A stretch of 64,000 nucleotides of DNA from Sulfopaludibacter sp035606355 (GCA_035606355.1 DATNFO010000027.1:1-64000); one strand, 5' to 3'; shown: positions 1 through 8,766, numbered from the stretch's first letter. Program-made: numbers and translations. Notes: generated by a model from the letters alone, not told the origin.

Positions 1-115
1 CCCTTCGGCCTCAACATCTCCAGAGCGGAATACCGACCTCAAACGCGCCGCTACCGATACCAGGATGCACTACGCCGACTTTCATTTCTATCGGCGGCCC
101 ACAGGGCCATGGTTA

Positions 116-179
116 CTCCCTCACGGTCACGGCTCCGTTAGTAGAATCAACTACATACGGAGCCGTGACCGTAAGGGAG
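116..179. repeat. Extragenic palindromic hairpin element, isolated copy
   Basis: Two 23-nt arms at 116-138 and 157-179 are inverted complements with one mismatch, around an 18-nt loop. The flank to about 215 matches the flanks of three further copies at 11000-11370. The element lies in a gap of under 300 bp, and I see no supportable gene in bases 1-282. ORFs through it are artefacts of the repeat. Confidence 0.85.
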
Positions 180-282
180 CGGTAAAAGGTGCCGGGGATG
201 CGAGTGCGTTTGAACGCGGCACCTGCAAGTGCTTGATGCCCCTAACGGAGGCGGTAATAACTGCGTCAGCCCGCGGTAACCT

Positions 283-750
283 CTAAGCCTTATTCGCAGG
301 CGCCGGCTCGTACGTGCCCGCGGGTGTTCGGAATGCAAGCGCCAGGCGATTCCAGCCGTTGATCGTCACCACGGCCATCGTCAGGTTCACAATTTCCTCT
401 TCGCTGAAGCAGCGGCGAACTTCGTTGTAAACGTCATCCGGCACCTGATCCCGGCTCACCATGGTGACCGCGTCCGTCCACGCCAGCGCCGCGCGCTCGC
501 GATCGGTGAAGAAGGGTGCTTCCCGCCAAACCGATACCGCGTACAATCGCTGCTCCGTTTCCCCGTGCGCGCGCGCATCCTTCGTGTGCATATCCACGCA
601 ATATGCGCAGCCGTTCAGCACCGACGCGCGCAGCTTCATCAACTCGACCAGCTTTTGTTCGAGGCCGCATTGCCGCACGAACCGCTCCAGCCCGTACATT
701 GCCTGCAACGCATGCGGCGAAACCTTCGTGTAATCGATTCTCTCTTCCAT
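283..750 (-). CDS. AhpD-like / carboxymuconolactone decarboxylase family protein
   Basis: A 155-residue all-helical protein of the AhpD/CMD peroxidase superfamily. The family motif is present as C48-x-x-C51-x3-H55 (NGCAYCVDMH), the redox pair that reduces peroxides in AhpD relatives. C-terminal helices follow the usual single-domain pattern. The open frame runs 71 codons further upstream, but that part is low-complexity and Arg-rich. I therefore start at the ATG beginning MEERIDY, the usual family start. No strong Shine-Dalgarno is visible. The physiological substrate cannot be read from sequence. It is likely cytoplasmic and stands alone, 157 bp after the upstream gene. Confidence 0.88.
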   Translation of the reverse strand: MEERIDYTKVSPHALQAMYGLERFVRQCGLEQKLVELMKLRASVLNGCAYCVDMHTKDARAHGETEQRLYAVSVWREAPFFTDRERAALAWTDAVTMVSRDQVPDDVYNEVRRCFSEEEIVNLTMAVVTINGWNRLALAFRTPAGTYEPAPANKA

Positions 751-907
751 TTCTATATTGGAACACCGCTCGAGATCGGCCCTCAAGTGCTCGCATACAA
801 ATTGGGGAGATTCGATGCGGCGCCACACCGACAGTGTCGTATCGCTCTGTGAACGCGTCCGCGCGAAGGCGAAGTTCTTGCTCTGCGACCGGGCGGGAGC
901 CCGATCG

Positions 908-1417
908 TTACCTTGCAGCCAGGTCTTCCAGGAAGATCTGGCGGGCGCTTTTGTAGTTTTCACTGAGCATCGGACCTAACTTGCCGTTGCGCTCGGCGAT
1001 CGCTCTTTCTTCAGCAAACGCGTTCTGCGCGGCCTGAAACGCCATGACGCACGCCTCGACGATTTCCGGACTATAGTCGCTGCCCGCGTCCACCACCTGA
1101 TTGGCACGTGCGATCACCGTTTCGGCCGATTGCACTCGCTCAGCCGCGTTCTCAATCGTCGATTGCCCTCCCGGCAACTGCACGTGGGGACCGAAGGCGC
1201 GTACCAGCGAGCTCCAGCGGTCCAACACGATGAGAGCGCCGTAGCGATGGGTGTCGAGCGTCATCTCGTAAGCGAATGCGCGCCCCTTGGCCTGACCTTC
1301 CAGGCGGCGCAGCGCGATGGTGGCGGCGTTCAACTCGCCCGCCAGCGAATCGACGAACGCAGCGATGCAGCCGTGAAACTGGTCTGGCGTGATGCTGGGG
1401 TAACGAAGAATGCGCAA
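908..1417 (-). CDS. Hypothetical protein, helical, TTG start
   Basis: A 169-residue protein I cannot assign to a family. It has no signal peptide or membrane segment and is predominantly helical, with an Ala/Glu-rich C-terminal half. The only start compatible with full length is TTG, placed three bases after the TGA of the upstream gene, which suggests translational coupling with it. The only cysteine I see is one in the N-terminal region and one mid-protein, with no metal motif. The function is unknown; co-occurrence with the 92-residue partner is the only lead. Confidence 0.6.
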   Translation of the reverse strand: MRILRYPSITPDQFHGCIAAFVDSLAGELNAATIALRRLEGQAKGRAFAYEMTLDTHRYGALIVLDRWSSLVRAFGPHVQLPGGQSTIENAAERVQSAETVIARANQVVDAGSDYSPEIVEACVMAFQAAQNAFAEERAIAERNGKLGPMLSENYKSARQIFLEDLAAR

Positions 1418-1420
1418 GCT

Positions 1421-1699
1421 TCAGGCCATGTGCTCGCCGAGCGCGCTTTCCACGTCCTGCGGCCCTATGCGCTCGCCGCTGTTCAAGCGCGCCAGCAACC
1501 CGGAGATGATTTCCTTGGCTTCGTCCTTTTTGAAATTCTTGATGAAGCCATCGTAGAAATGCTCGCCTGCCAGGGCGTGATTAATCTCGGTCTCTTTGTT
1601 GTGGTCCTGCAGTTCGGTAAAGTAAACCACGCGATATTGGCCCGAATACTCGGTTTCGCGATAGATTTCGAACATCACTTTATCGGACTCGAACAGCAT
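1421..1699 (-). CDS. Hypothetical protein, 92 residues
   Basis: A small acidic soluble protein beginning MLFESDKVMFEIYRE, with a beta-rich N-terminal half (short aromatic strands) and a helical Lys/Glu-rich C-terminal half. It has no signal peptide or recognisable family. A second Met at residue 9 is an alternative start. It is the first gene of a two-gene unit: its TGA lies three bases before the TTG start of the 169-residue gene. I found no basis for assigning a function. Confidence 0.6.
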   Translation of the reverse strand: MLFESDKVMFEIYRETEYSGQYRVVYFTELQDHNKETEINHALAGEHFYDGFIKNFKKDEAKEIISGLLARLNSGERIGPQDVESALGEHMA

Positions 1700-1723
1700 A
1701 GTTTCGAGATTAGCACACGCGGT

Positions 1724-1927
1724 TTAATGCACCGCCGCGGCGATGATCCAGCACAGGCCCAGCGCCACCGCGCCCGCCAGAATGGCCGCGGCCGTGTTGT
1801 GTTCGTGGGCAATTTCCTTCCACAGATCGAACGGCGCCAGCTTGACGATAATGGAGAACGCCACGGCGAACACCAGCACGCCGAGGCAGGCGAAGATCAA
1901 GCCGTAGACGATGGGAAGGTCGGTCAT
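1724..1927 (-). CDS. DUF350 family small membrane protein
   Basis: A 67-residue protein with two transmembrane helices (about residues 8-28 and 45-64). They are separated by a short polar loop containing the family hallmark EIAHEHNTAAAI, then an LGLCWIIA helix. This matches a single DUF350 unit; family members are inner-membrane proteins of unclear role, and longer ones such as YjfL carry several such units. It lies between the hypothetical pair and the tRNA-Gly promoter region, transcribed away from the tRNA. Confidence 0.8.
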   Translation of the reverse strand: MTDLPIVYGLIFACLGVLVFAVAFSIIVKLAPFDLWKEIAHEHNTAAAILAGAVALGLCWIIAAAVH

Positions 1928-1950
1928 GCGCGTTTTCTACTGTACGTGGA

Positions 1951-1981
1951 TTGTGCGCCGGGTGGCAAGCCTTGGTAGAAT
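1951..1981 (+). promoter_or_regulatory. Candidate sigma70-type promoter of tRNA-Gly
   Basis: TAGAAT at 1976-1981 resembles a -10 box and ends ten bases before the tRNA 5' end. TTGTGC at 1951-1956 could act as a -35, with a 19-bp spacer that is slightly long. Position relative to the tRNA is the main support. Confidence 0.4.
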
Positions 1982-1990
1982 AGTGGGTTC

Positions 1991-2065
1991 GCGGGGTTGG
2001 CCTAGTGGTCGGGCGTCAGCCTTCCAAGCTGATTTACACGGGTTCGAATCCCGTACCCCGCTCCA
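1991..2065 (+). tRNA. tRNA-Gly (anticodon TCC), CCA encoded
   Basis: 75 nt folding as a standard cloverleaf. The acceptor stem GCGGGGT pairs with ACCCCGC, the D stem GCCT with GGGC, and the anticodon stem TCAGC with GCTGA around loop CTTCCAA (anticodon TCC). The T stem ACGGG pairs with CCCGT around TTCGAAT. Discriminator T and a genomically encoded CCA follow. It reads glycine GGA and, by wobble, GGG codons. Confidence 0.95.
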
Positions 2066-2080
2066 TCCTCTAAAAAGCGC

Positions 2081-3571
2081 ATGAGCTCGACTCCATCCCG
2101 GCTCGTCGAAAGCCGCGCGGCGCAGACCATTTGGGAGATTTTCCAGTCGGGCCGGCCGCTCACCTACATACTCACCATTGAGGAGCAGCGCGTCGCCATG
2201 CTGCTGCGCGGAATCGCCGGGGCGAAGTTCGCGCCGCCCGTTCCGGTGTGGACCTGGACCCTTACCGAAGGCTTGCACCGCGATGGCGCGGCCGAACCGG
2301 GCACGCAAGTGCCGCGCAAAGCTCTGGACTTCATCGTGGCGCATGACGGCAAGGGCATCTTTCATCTCAAGGATTTTCATGAGCCTCTGCGCGAGAGCGC
2401 GGAAACGCGCCGCCGCCTCCGCGATGTCAACGAAACGTGCCTGGACCGCGGGAAGTTCGTCGTCATCACTTCTCCGGTGAAGTATCTGCCGGAGGAAATC
2501 GAGCGCAGCACCATGTTCGTGGAACTGCGCACGCCGGATCGCATTGAGCTCACGCAGGCGCTGTACGAAGGCGGTGCGGCAGCGCTCGATGCGCCCACCG
2601 AACATCAACTCGCCTCCGCTCTCCTCGGCCTGACCCTGGAGGAGGCGCGTTACGCAATCCGCCGTGCGCGCTCCGGCGGAGCCTCGCTATCGAGCGCCTC
2701 CGTGCCGTTTCTTCTGGAAGAGAAGCGCGTGCTCGTCAATCGCGGCGGCGTGATCGAATACATCGCCGAAGCGGGCAGCCTCGGCGAAATCGGCGGTCTC
2801 GAAGGGCTCAAAACGTGGCTTCTGGAACGCCAGGAACTGTTCCAGATGCGCGATACGCTGAGCGAGGAGATTGTCCCGAAGGGTGTGCTGCTGATGGGCA
2901 TCCCCGGGTGTGGCAAGAGCCTTTCCGTGAAAGCAATCGCGTCGGCGTTTCAGCTTCCGCTCTATCGCATCGATATGATCGAGATCTTCTCGGGCCGGCA
3001 CGGCAAGCCCGAAGGCGCGTTTGTCCAGGCGTGCCGCATGATGGAGGATATGGCCCCGGCGGTGCTCTGGTTCGATGAAATCGAAATGGGCATTACGTCG
3101 ACGGATTCGGGCGGCGAGCAGGGCCGCATCTTCGCGTTCTTCCTCACCTGGATGCAGGAAAAGGCGCGCGGTCTGTTTGTGGCGGCGACAGCGAATCGCA
3201 TCGATCTGCTGCCCGCGGAGATGATCCGCAAAGGCCGCTTCGACGAAGTTTTCTTCGTCGATCTGCCGGCGGAAGACGAGCGCACGGAGATCTTCCGCAT
3301 TCACCTGCACCGGCGCGGCGTGAACACCGGCGCATTCGATCTCGGCAAGCTGAAGCAGTTCACGAACGGATGGGCGGGCAGCGAAGTGGAGCAGTGCGTG
3401 GTCGCGGCGGTGACGAAGGCGCGGCTCGCCGGCCGTGACGTTACCGAAGAAGATCTGATCCGCATTGCCGCCAAAATGGTGCCGCTCTCGCGCACGATGA
3501 GCGAGCAGATCAACCACATTCGCGGATGGGCGTTCGAGCGCGCGATGAAAGCGTCGGCTCCGGCGCGCTAA
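2081..3571 (+). CDS. AAA+ ATPase, Ycf46-like
   Basis: 496 residues. The N-terminal ~190 residues form a pseudo-AAA region typical of Ycf46 proteins. A complete AAA+ module follows: Walker A GIPGCGKS at about residues 272-279, Walker B LWFDEIE near 330, sensor-1 ATAN, and an arginine-finger region RKGRFDEVF near 385. Length and layout match the cyanobacterial/chloroplast Ycf46 group (about 490-500 residues), implicated in bicarbonate-use regulation in cyanobacteria. Its role in heterotrophs is unknown. It starts 15 bp after tRNA-Gly, so it may be read from the tRNA promoter. It converges on the NodB-caspase gene. Confidence 0.85.
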   Translation: MSSTPSRLVESRAAQTIWEIFQSGRPLTYILTIEEQRVAMLLRGIAGAKFAPPVPVWTWTLTEGLHRDGAAEPGTQVPRKALDFIVAHDGKGIFHLKDFHEPLRESAETRRRLRDVNETCLDRGKFVVITSPVKYLPEEIERSTMFVELRTPDRIELTQALYEGGAAALDAPTEHQLASALLGLTLEEARYAIRRARSGGASLSSASVPFLLEEKRVLVNRGGVIEYIAEAGSLGEIGGLEGLKTWLLERQELFQMRDTLSEEIVPKGVLLMGIPGCGKSLSVKAIASAFQLPLYRIDMIEIFSGRHGKPEGAFVQACRMMEDMAPAVLWFDEIEMGITSTDSGGEQGRIFAFFLTWMQEKARGLFVAATANRIDLLPAEMIRKGRFDEVFFVDLPAEDERTEIFRIHLHRRGVNTGAFDLGKLKQFTNGWAGSEVEQCVVAAVTKARLAGRDVTEEDLIRIAAKMVPLSRTMSEQINHIRGWAFERAMKASAPAR

Positions 3572-3584
3572 CGGCCGGCCGTTA
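3569..3584. repeat. Perfect 16-bp palindrome joining two stop codons
   Basis: TAACGGCCGGCCGTTA reads identically on both strands. Its outer triplets are the TAA stops of the convergent AAA ATPase and caspase genes. It could act as a short bidirectional hairpin. There is no U-tract, so a terminator role is only possible. Confidence 0.5.
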
Positions 3585-6293
3585 CTGCAGCAACTTCCGG
3601 ATCTCCGCTGCTTTGGGCGACGCCGGATAGAGCGTCAGATACTGCTGGTAATGCTGCCGGGCTTCGTCGCGGCGGCCCATCTTCATCAGCAGGTCCGCGA
3701 TGTTCTGGTGCGCCTCTTTGCGCTTCGGATCCGCGGCCAGCGTTTTTTGCAGGTAGCCGAGCGAATCGTCATACCGGCCCATCACGTAATAGATGAAGCC
3801 GAGATTGTTCAGCAGCACCGGGTCATTCGGCTTCAGATCCACCGCGGTCTTAAACTTCTGCTCCGCCGCCGCGTACTGGTGTTCGCGGTATAACTCGAGG
3901 CCCTGGCGATCCAGGTCGTATGCGCGCAGCTTCGAGCCCCGCGTCAGCGCCACCGTCTGCGCTGGCCGCTTCACCTGCGTCAACTTCGCGCTCTCGGCCT
4001 GAATGCTCTGCTGCAGCTTCAATAACTCGGCTTGGCGCGCGGCGATCTCCTGCTGCAACTCCGTCAGCTTGTCGTTGAGTTTCAACTCCTGCGAATCGAG
4101 TTGCCTGGTCGCGGAGGTCAGCGGCTCCGGCTGTAGTTCAAACAGAAACTCGCCGCCTTCGCTGCCCATCAGATTTCCGACGGTGGGAGTCTGTTTGGCG
4201 AATTGAGACACGATCGGGCTGATGTACGCGCCGAGCTCACTCGCGGTAATCACGCCGTTGCCGTCCAGGTCCGCCTGGCCTTGCAGCCCTTGCAGCAGCG
4301 CCCACGTGAATACCGAGTGGCCGTTCGGACCATCGTCCGCCACCTGCTGATCCGCGCCGCCCGCCGTCAGAATCTGCCGCGCCGTGCGCCGCGTCACCTC
4401 TTCCAGATAGCTGCGGTCCCGTGCGAAGCTCCCCGACCCGCGGGAAAGTGCAAGGCCGCTATAGCAGGAGTCCATGACGAAGTAGATGTGCTTCGCCGGA
4501 ATGAGGTCGGCCGCTTCGCGCAGCGCGCTCATGCTGATCGCGGTGCCGTAGTAATTCTGCTGATCCGCATCCACGGGCACAATGAAGCCGAGCTGCCGCC
4601 CGTCTTCGAAGGTGCGTGTGGCGCCGTGTCCCGCGAAGAAGACGAAGACGCGATCTTCGCGCTGCACCTTCCGTCCGTCCGTCAATTCGTCGCCAAGCAC
4701 CTGCATGATGCGCTCGCGCGTCGCCTGCCCGTCCACCAGCTTGCGGATGTTCTCGCGTTTAAAGCCGAATTTCGTGACCAGCGTGTCCTCGATGGCATTG
4801 GCATCGTTCACGGCATAGCGCAGCTTCGGCCAGTGCTGATAATCGTTGATGCCGACCACCACGGCCCAACTCTCGTGGTAGAGGCTCTTCTTTGCATCTC
4901 CGCCCGGCGCGGAGACTGTGCTCTGCGTTTGCGCGGTCTCCGAGCGCGTGGAGACGTCCGGCGCCGGCGCCTGCTTCGTGAACTGCGTGCCATCGAAGCT
5001 GAGGAAGCTGTACTCCTGCCGCTGCAGTTCTTCGATTACCGGCGAAAGCGCCATCACGCTCTGCTTGTGGATGTCGTGGAACAGGATGATGCCCTTGTGT
5101 TTCTCGTTGAGGGCATGCAGCACGCGCAGTTGAATGGATTCGGGCACCGGGTCCGCCCAGTCGAGCGAATCGATGGTCCACATCACGCTACGCAGCCCTT
5201 CTTCGCTCACCTGTTTGAGGATCGCCTGATTGCGGGCGCCGTACGGAGCGCGGAATAGCGCCGGCTTGGCGCCCGCGGCCGCCTGCAACAGGAGTTCGGT
5301 ACGGTCGATTTCGCTGGTCCACTCGGCCGGCGCGAGTTTCGGCAGCACGCGATGCGAGAATGTGTGATTGGCGATCACGTGACCGTCCGCCAGGACCTTC
5401 TTCGCGAGTTCGCCGGTCTTCGATAGCGTCGCGACGCCCTCCGGCGTGACGGTGCCAAGATTCACTCCAAGCTCGAAAAAGGTGGCCCGGATACCGTACT
5501 TCCGCAGCAGCGCGAGCACCTGCTCCGTGTAGCGCGGATGCGGACCATCGTCGAAGGTCAGGGCCACGCTCTTCACAGGAAAATCCGTGCCGAAGATTTC
5601 GCTGCTGCCTCCGCGATTTGCCGCCGCGGGTTCCTCCTCGCCCGGCACATCCATGCCGGCGAGAATCTGGTCGCGAGTCAGTTTCTCGCGCAGGCTGCGC
5701 ACGTAAGCGTCCCACTTTTCGCGCGTCGCCGTCCCGCCTCGCGTGGCGAACTGCGAAAAAATGCGCGTCACCTCCTCGCGGTAGGTGGACTGTATGCCCT
5801 GCACTTCGTCGCGCAGTTTGCGCAGCGGCTCCGCGAAGGGATTCCGCTTGCCTGCGCCGGGCGGAACCGCGGCCTCCAATTCCTCCACCAGATCCAGGAA
5901 CGCGAGCCGGTCCGCGTCGTGCAGTCCCGGCGCCGCGGAGACGAATTCCACGAATTGATGCACCCCGTCGCCGCCCGTGCGGAATCCCGATGCCGCGCAC
6001 TTGTCATACTGCTCCAGCAGGTTGCGCCGCACCTCGCCGATGGCGCTCTGCTTATCCCAGAAGAGCACCCGCCCGGCGGAGATGCCGCGCGCTCTCTGCG
6101 CGTCGTCGAGCGCTTCGGCGCCGTCCACCAGCACGATGATCTTGCGATAATCGTCCAGAATGGTGTTGAGCCGGGCCGTGAGCGCGGGGTCAGTCTGAAA
6201 TTGGGCGCGCCGCGAGGGGCGGATGAACATCACGAGAGCGAGGGCGGCGATGGCCAGAGCAACGGCTCCGGCGACCAGGTTTTTGTGCTTCAT
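3582..6293 (-). CDS. NodB polysaccharide deacetylase - caspase (C14) - EF-hand - TPR fusion protein
   Basis: A 903-residue multidomain protein. Order (from the ATG at 6293): N-terminal signal anchor (about 6-25); helical linker to ~225; NodB domain with TFDDG (246-250), zinc ligands H310/H314, RAPYG (348-352), DSLDW and ILFHD; caspase p20-like domain from ~475 with dyad His556 (FFAGH) and Cys610 (MDSCYSG); a perfect EF-hand loop (675-686, DLDGNGVITASE); a Gln-rich coiled coil (~735-775); C-terminal TPRs (~790-895). All catalytic residues of both enzymes look intact. A TTG 12 bp upstream also opens the frame; I prefer ATG. It is predicted membrane-anchored and facing the periplasm. The combination of cell-wall deacetylase and protease is unusual. 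Substrates are unknown. Confidence 0.88.
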   Translation of the reverse strand: MKHKNLVAGAVALAIAALALVMFIRPSRRAQFQTDPALTARLNTILDDYRKIIVLVDGAEALDDAQRARGISAGRVLFWDKQSAIGEVRRNLLEQYDKCAASGFRTGGDGVHQFVEFVSAAPGLHDADRLAFLDLVEELEAAVPPGAGKRNPFAEPLRKLRDEVQGIQSTYREEVTRIFSQFATRGGTATREKWDAYVRSLREKLTRDQILAGMDVPGEEEPAAANRGGSSEIFGTDFPVKSVALTFDDGPHPRYTEQVLALLRKYGIRATFFELGVNLGTVTPEGVATLSKTGELAKKVLADGHVIANHTFSHRVLPKLAPAEWTSEIDRTELLLQAAAGAKPALFRAPYGARNQAILKQVSEEGLRSVMWTIDSLDWADPVPESIQLRVLHALNEKHKGIILFHDIHKQSVMALSPVIEELQRQEYSFLSFDGTQFTKQAPAPDVSTRSETAQTQSTVSAPGGDAKKSLYHESWAVVVGINDYQHWPKLRYAVNDANAIEDTLVTKFGFKRENIRKLVDGQATRERIMQVLGDELTDGRKVQREDRVFVFFAGHGATRTFEDGRQLGFIVPVDADQQNYYGTAISMSALREAADLIPAKHIYFVMDSCYSGLALSRGSGSFARDRSYLEEVTRRTARQILTAGGADQQVADDGPNGHSVFTWALLQGLQGQADLDGNGVITASELGAYISPIVSQFAKQTPTVGNLMGSEGGEFLFELQPEPLTSATRQLDSQELKLNDKLTELQQEIAARQAELLKLQQSIQAESAKLTQVKRPAQTVALTRGSKLRAYDLDRQGLELYREHQYAAAEQKFKTAVDLKPNDPVLLNNLGFIYYVMGRYDDSLGYLQKTLAADPKRKEAHQNIADLLMKMGRRDEARQHYQQYLTLYPASPKAAEIRKLLQ

Positions 6294-6334
6294 GGGTAGC
6301 TGCAACGCTACTATAGCTCAATACCCACAATCCG

Positions 6335-6727
6335 ATGACCGACCATCAATTCATCGCAGAGCTGGAGGCTTGCACGCTCTCGCCCGGCCGCTTCCATCAT
6401 GCCGACCACGTGCACGCCGCCTGGATTTATCTCAGCCGCTATCCGCCGCTTGAAGCGATCGGCCGGTTTTGCAATTCGCTGCGCAATTTCGCCGCGAGCA
6501 TGGGCAAGCCCGACCGCTATCACGAGACCATCACCTGGGCCTATCTGCTGATTGTCAATGAGCGCATGCAGTGCCGAGGGGTCGGCGAAAACTGGGATGC
6601 GTTCGCCGCCGCGAATCCCGATCTGCTCGACTGGGAGAACCCCATTCTGCATCGCTACTACCGCAAGGAAACGCTGGATTCGGCGCTCGCCCGCCGCACC
6701 TTCCTGATGCCTGACGCTACGAAATAA
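6335..6727 (+). CDS. Conserved hypothetical protein, 130 residues
   Basis: A soluble protein rich in His, Trp and Tyr. Two histidine clusters are visible: FHHADHVHAAW (about residues 20-30) and DRYHETITWAYL (about 60-71). The pattern suggests metal or ligand binding, but I cannot name the family securely. The last 11 bp overlap the end of the convergent response-regulator gene. It is transcribed away from the NodB-caspase gene with a 41-bp gap, so the two could share a divergent promoter region. Confidence 0.65.
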   Translation: MTDHQFIAELEACTLSPGRFHHADHVHAAWIYLSRYPPLEAIGRFCNSLRNFAASMGKPDRYHETITWAYLLIVNERMQCRGVGENWDAFAAANPDLLDWENPILHRYYRKETLDSALARRTFLMPDATK

Positions 6728-7367
6728 TTCCTTTGCGCACGGCGTAGAGAATGATGTCCGGCACGCTATGCAGCCCCAGTTTTTGCAAAATGTGCGTGCG
6801 ATGCGTCTCCACGGTAGTGGTGCTGATGTTGAGCAGCGAGCCCGCTTCCTTATTGGTTTTGCCTTCCGCGATGAGCTGTAGGATTTCGCGCTCGCGGTCC
6901 GTCAGCAGGTCGTAGCTGTCTTCCACCCCACGGCTCTGCATGACGCGCACGTAATCCTCCTGCAGCATGCGGCTGACCTTTTTGGTGAGAAAGCTGCGGC
7001 CTTGGGACACCATGCGCACCGCCTCGATCACGTCGCTGCGCAGCGAATCCTTCAGAAGATACCCTTTGGCTCCCGCTTTCAATGAGCGGAGCACATAGCT
7101 CTCGTCCTGATGCATGCTAAGGATCACGACTGCCGTGTGCGGCAGCGACGCCACAATCCGCCGCGTGGCCTCGATGCCGTTCATGTTCGGCATGGCGATG
7201 TCCATCACCACCACGTCCGGCGCATGTTCTTCGGCAAGCTGCACTGTCTCGCGGCCGTCGGAAGCCTCGCCGATCACGGTCATGTCGGACTGCTTTTCGA
7301 GCAGCGCGCGCACGCCGTCACGGACCACCTCGTGATCGTCAGCGAGCAGTATGCGTATGCAGGGCAT
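6717..7367 (-). CDS. Two-component response regulator, NarL/LuxR family
   Basis: 216 residues. The N-terminal receiver domain carries acidic pair D10/D11, phospho-acceptor D56 (VVVMDIAMP), S84 and K106 (LLKD). The C-terminal LuxR-type helix-turn-helix (from about 153, LTDREREILQLIAEGKTNKE) binds DNA. It is encoded 3' of, and overlapping by 29 bp, the histidine kinase gene, so the two form a cognate pair. The target genes are not evident; the divergent pal gene beyond the kinase is a candidate. Confidence 0.93.
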   Translation of the reverse strand: MPCIRILLADDHEVVRDGVRALLEKQSDMTVIGEASDGRETVQLAEEHAPDVVVMDIAMPNMNGIEATRRIVASLPHTAVVILSMHQDESYVLRSLKAGAKGYLLKDSLRSDVIEAVRMVSQGRSFLTKKVSRMLQEDYVRVMQSRGVEDSYDLLTDREREILQLIAEGKTNKEAGSLLNISTTTVETHRTHILQKLGLHSVPDIILYAVRKGIIS

Positions 7368-8766
7368 TCAGGGTTCCGGGTAGCGGCGTGAGGTGTGTGT
7401 TGTCCATTTCGGCCAACGGCAATTCGGCCGAGATCAGGGTGCCGCGCCCGAGTTGCGAATCGATCTGGATGCGGCCGCCGAGGCGGCGTACGCGCTCTTC
7501 CATGCCGAGCAGGCCCAGCCCGCGAACGAAGCGCGTATCGAAGCCCGCGCCATCATCGCGCACGGTGAAGCGCACGGTGGTCTCTTCGCGCTTCACTACC
7601 ACTTCCACAGTGCGGGCGCTGGCGTGGCGCGCGGAGTTGTTGACGGCTTCCTGCACCAGGCGGTAAATGCACGTCTTGTGCTCATCGGGAAGATCGTCGG
7701 CTCCATCATCGGCAGTTACGATGACGTTCATGCCGGTGCGCTTGCTCATTTCGCGAGCGTGCCAGTTGAGCGCGGGCACAAGTCCGAAATCGTCGAGCAT
7801 GGAGGGGCGCAGCAGCAGCGCCAGGTCGCGGACTTCATTGACGGTCTTTTCCGCCAGCCGCCGCACGCAGGCGATGTGCTCGCGGATTTCGCCGAGCTGT
7901 TCGGCGCATTCGGCATTCTCCGCCTCCATCAGAATGGCGGAAAGTGATTGGCCCACCTCGTCATGCAGCTCCCGCGCCAGCGTGCGGCGCTCGTTTTCCT
8001 GGGCGCGCACGAGCTTCGCGGAAAGCTCCTGCAGATCCGCTTTTGCGCGCGCGTTGTCCTCCAGGCCGCGTTCCAGGTCGCGCTCCAGCCGCAGTGTGTA
8101 ACCGATGGTTAACAGGGCCAGCACCAGGCCGCCGCCGAGTGTGATGCCGAACGTCACGAACAGCGTACGCCGGAGATTGTCGCTGGACGCCTGAAGCTGC
8201 TGTTCGGCGCGATCGAGCCCGTGCTCGTTGACCAGTGCAATGCGATCGGCAATCTGCAGCATCGCCGTGCGCCGCGGCACCAGTTCGTCGTAAAAGAAGC
8301 TCTCGCGAAGTTGTTTCCGCTGCTCGGGCGTCCACGCCACCGTCCGGTCCAGCACGCGCCAGTAGTCGTCGATCTCGGTTTGCAGCGCGTTAAAAGGGTC
8401 GCGCTCCTCCACGTCCAGGGAACGCGCGTAGTTCTGCAGTGCCGCGCGGCTATCCCGCTCCAGCGCCGTGAGGCGGGAACTCTGCGCGGCCGCCCCGCTG
8501 GGGTCCGGGGAGAGCAGAAAATCACGCATGTAGGTGCCGGACAAGTAGATCTGCGAGCGGATTTGATCCAGGGCGCTCAGGCGCGCCAGGAAGGCTTTGC
8601 GCATGCGTGTTTCGTCCGTGCGCACCCGGTCCAGCACGCGGAAGGTGCCGAACGCGGCGCCCACAATGCAGATCAGTAACCCGCCGAAGCCGAGCCACAG
8701 AACCAGCATGGGCGTTTTTTTTCGCGCCGGGTTCAGCAAAAAGCCTCCAGGTTTCAGTGTAGTCAA
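7339..8766 (-). CDS. Sensor histidine kinase, HisKA_3 (NarX/DegS-type)
   Basis: 475 residues. TM1 lies at about 20-42, followed by a ~160-residue periplasmic helical region resembling four-helix-bundle sensors, then TM2 at about 203-225. The HisKA_3 dimerisation domain has phospho-acceptor H268 in RELHDEVGQ. The HATPase_c domain carries N-box EAVNNSARHA, DDGAGFD (404-410) and GLGLLGMEER. It pairs with the downstream NarL-type regulator. An alternative start at Met20 would place TM1 at the very N terminus. The signal sensed is unknown. Confidence 0.92.
   Translation of the reverse strand: MTTLKPGGFLLNPARKKTPMLVLWLGFGGLLICIVGAAFGTFRVLDRVRTDETRMRKAFLARLSALDQIRSQIYLSGTYMRDFLLSPDPSGAAAQSSRLTALERDSRAALQNYARSLDVEERDPFNALQTEIDDYWRVLDRTVAWTPEQRKQLRESFFYDELVPRRTAMLQIADRIALVNEHGLDRAEQQLQASSDNLRRTLFVTFGITLGGGLVLALLTIGYTLRLERDLERGLEDNARAKADLQELSAKLVRAQENERRTLARELHDEVGQSLSAILMEAENAECAEQLGEIREHIACVRRLAEKTVNEVRDLALLLRPSMLDDFGLVPALNWHAREMSKRTGMNVIVTADDGADDLPDEHKTCIYRLVQEAVNNSARHASARTVEVVVKREETTVRFTVRDDGAGFDTRFVRGLGLLGMEERVRRLGGRIQIDSQLGRGTLISAELPLAEMDNTHLTPLPGTLNALHTHTAR

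Noticed and set aside
65..286. 73-residue plus-strand ORF at the window start
   Set aside because: It translates a hairpin repeat (GHGSVSRINYIRSRDRKGAV) that recurs at 11 kb; no codon bias or start signal.
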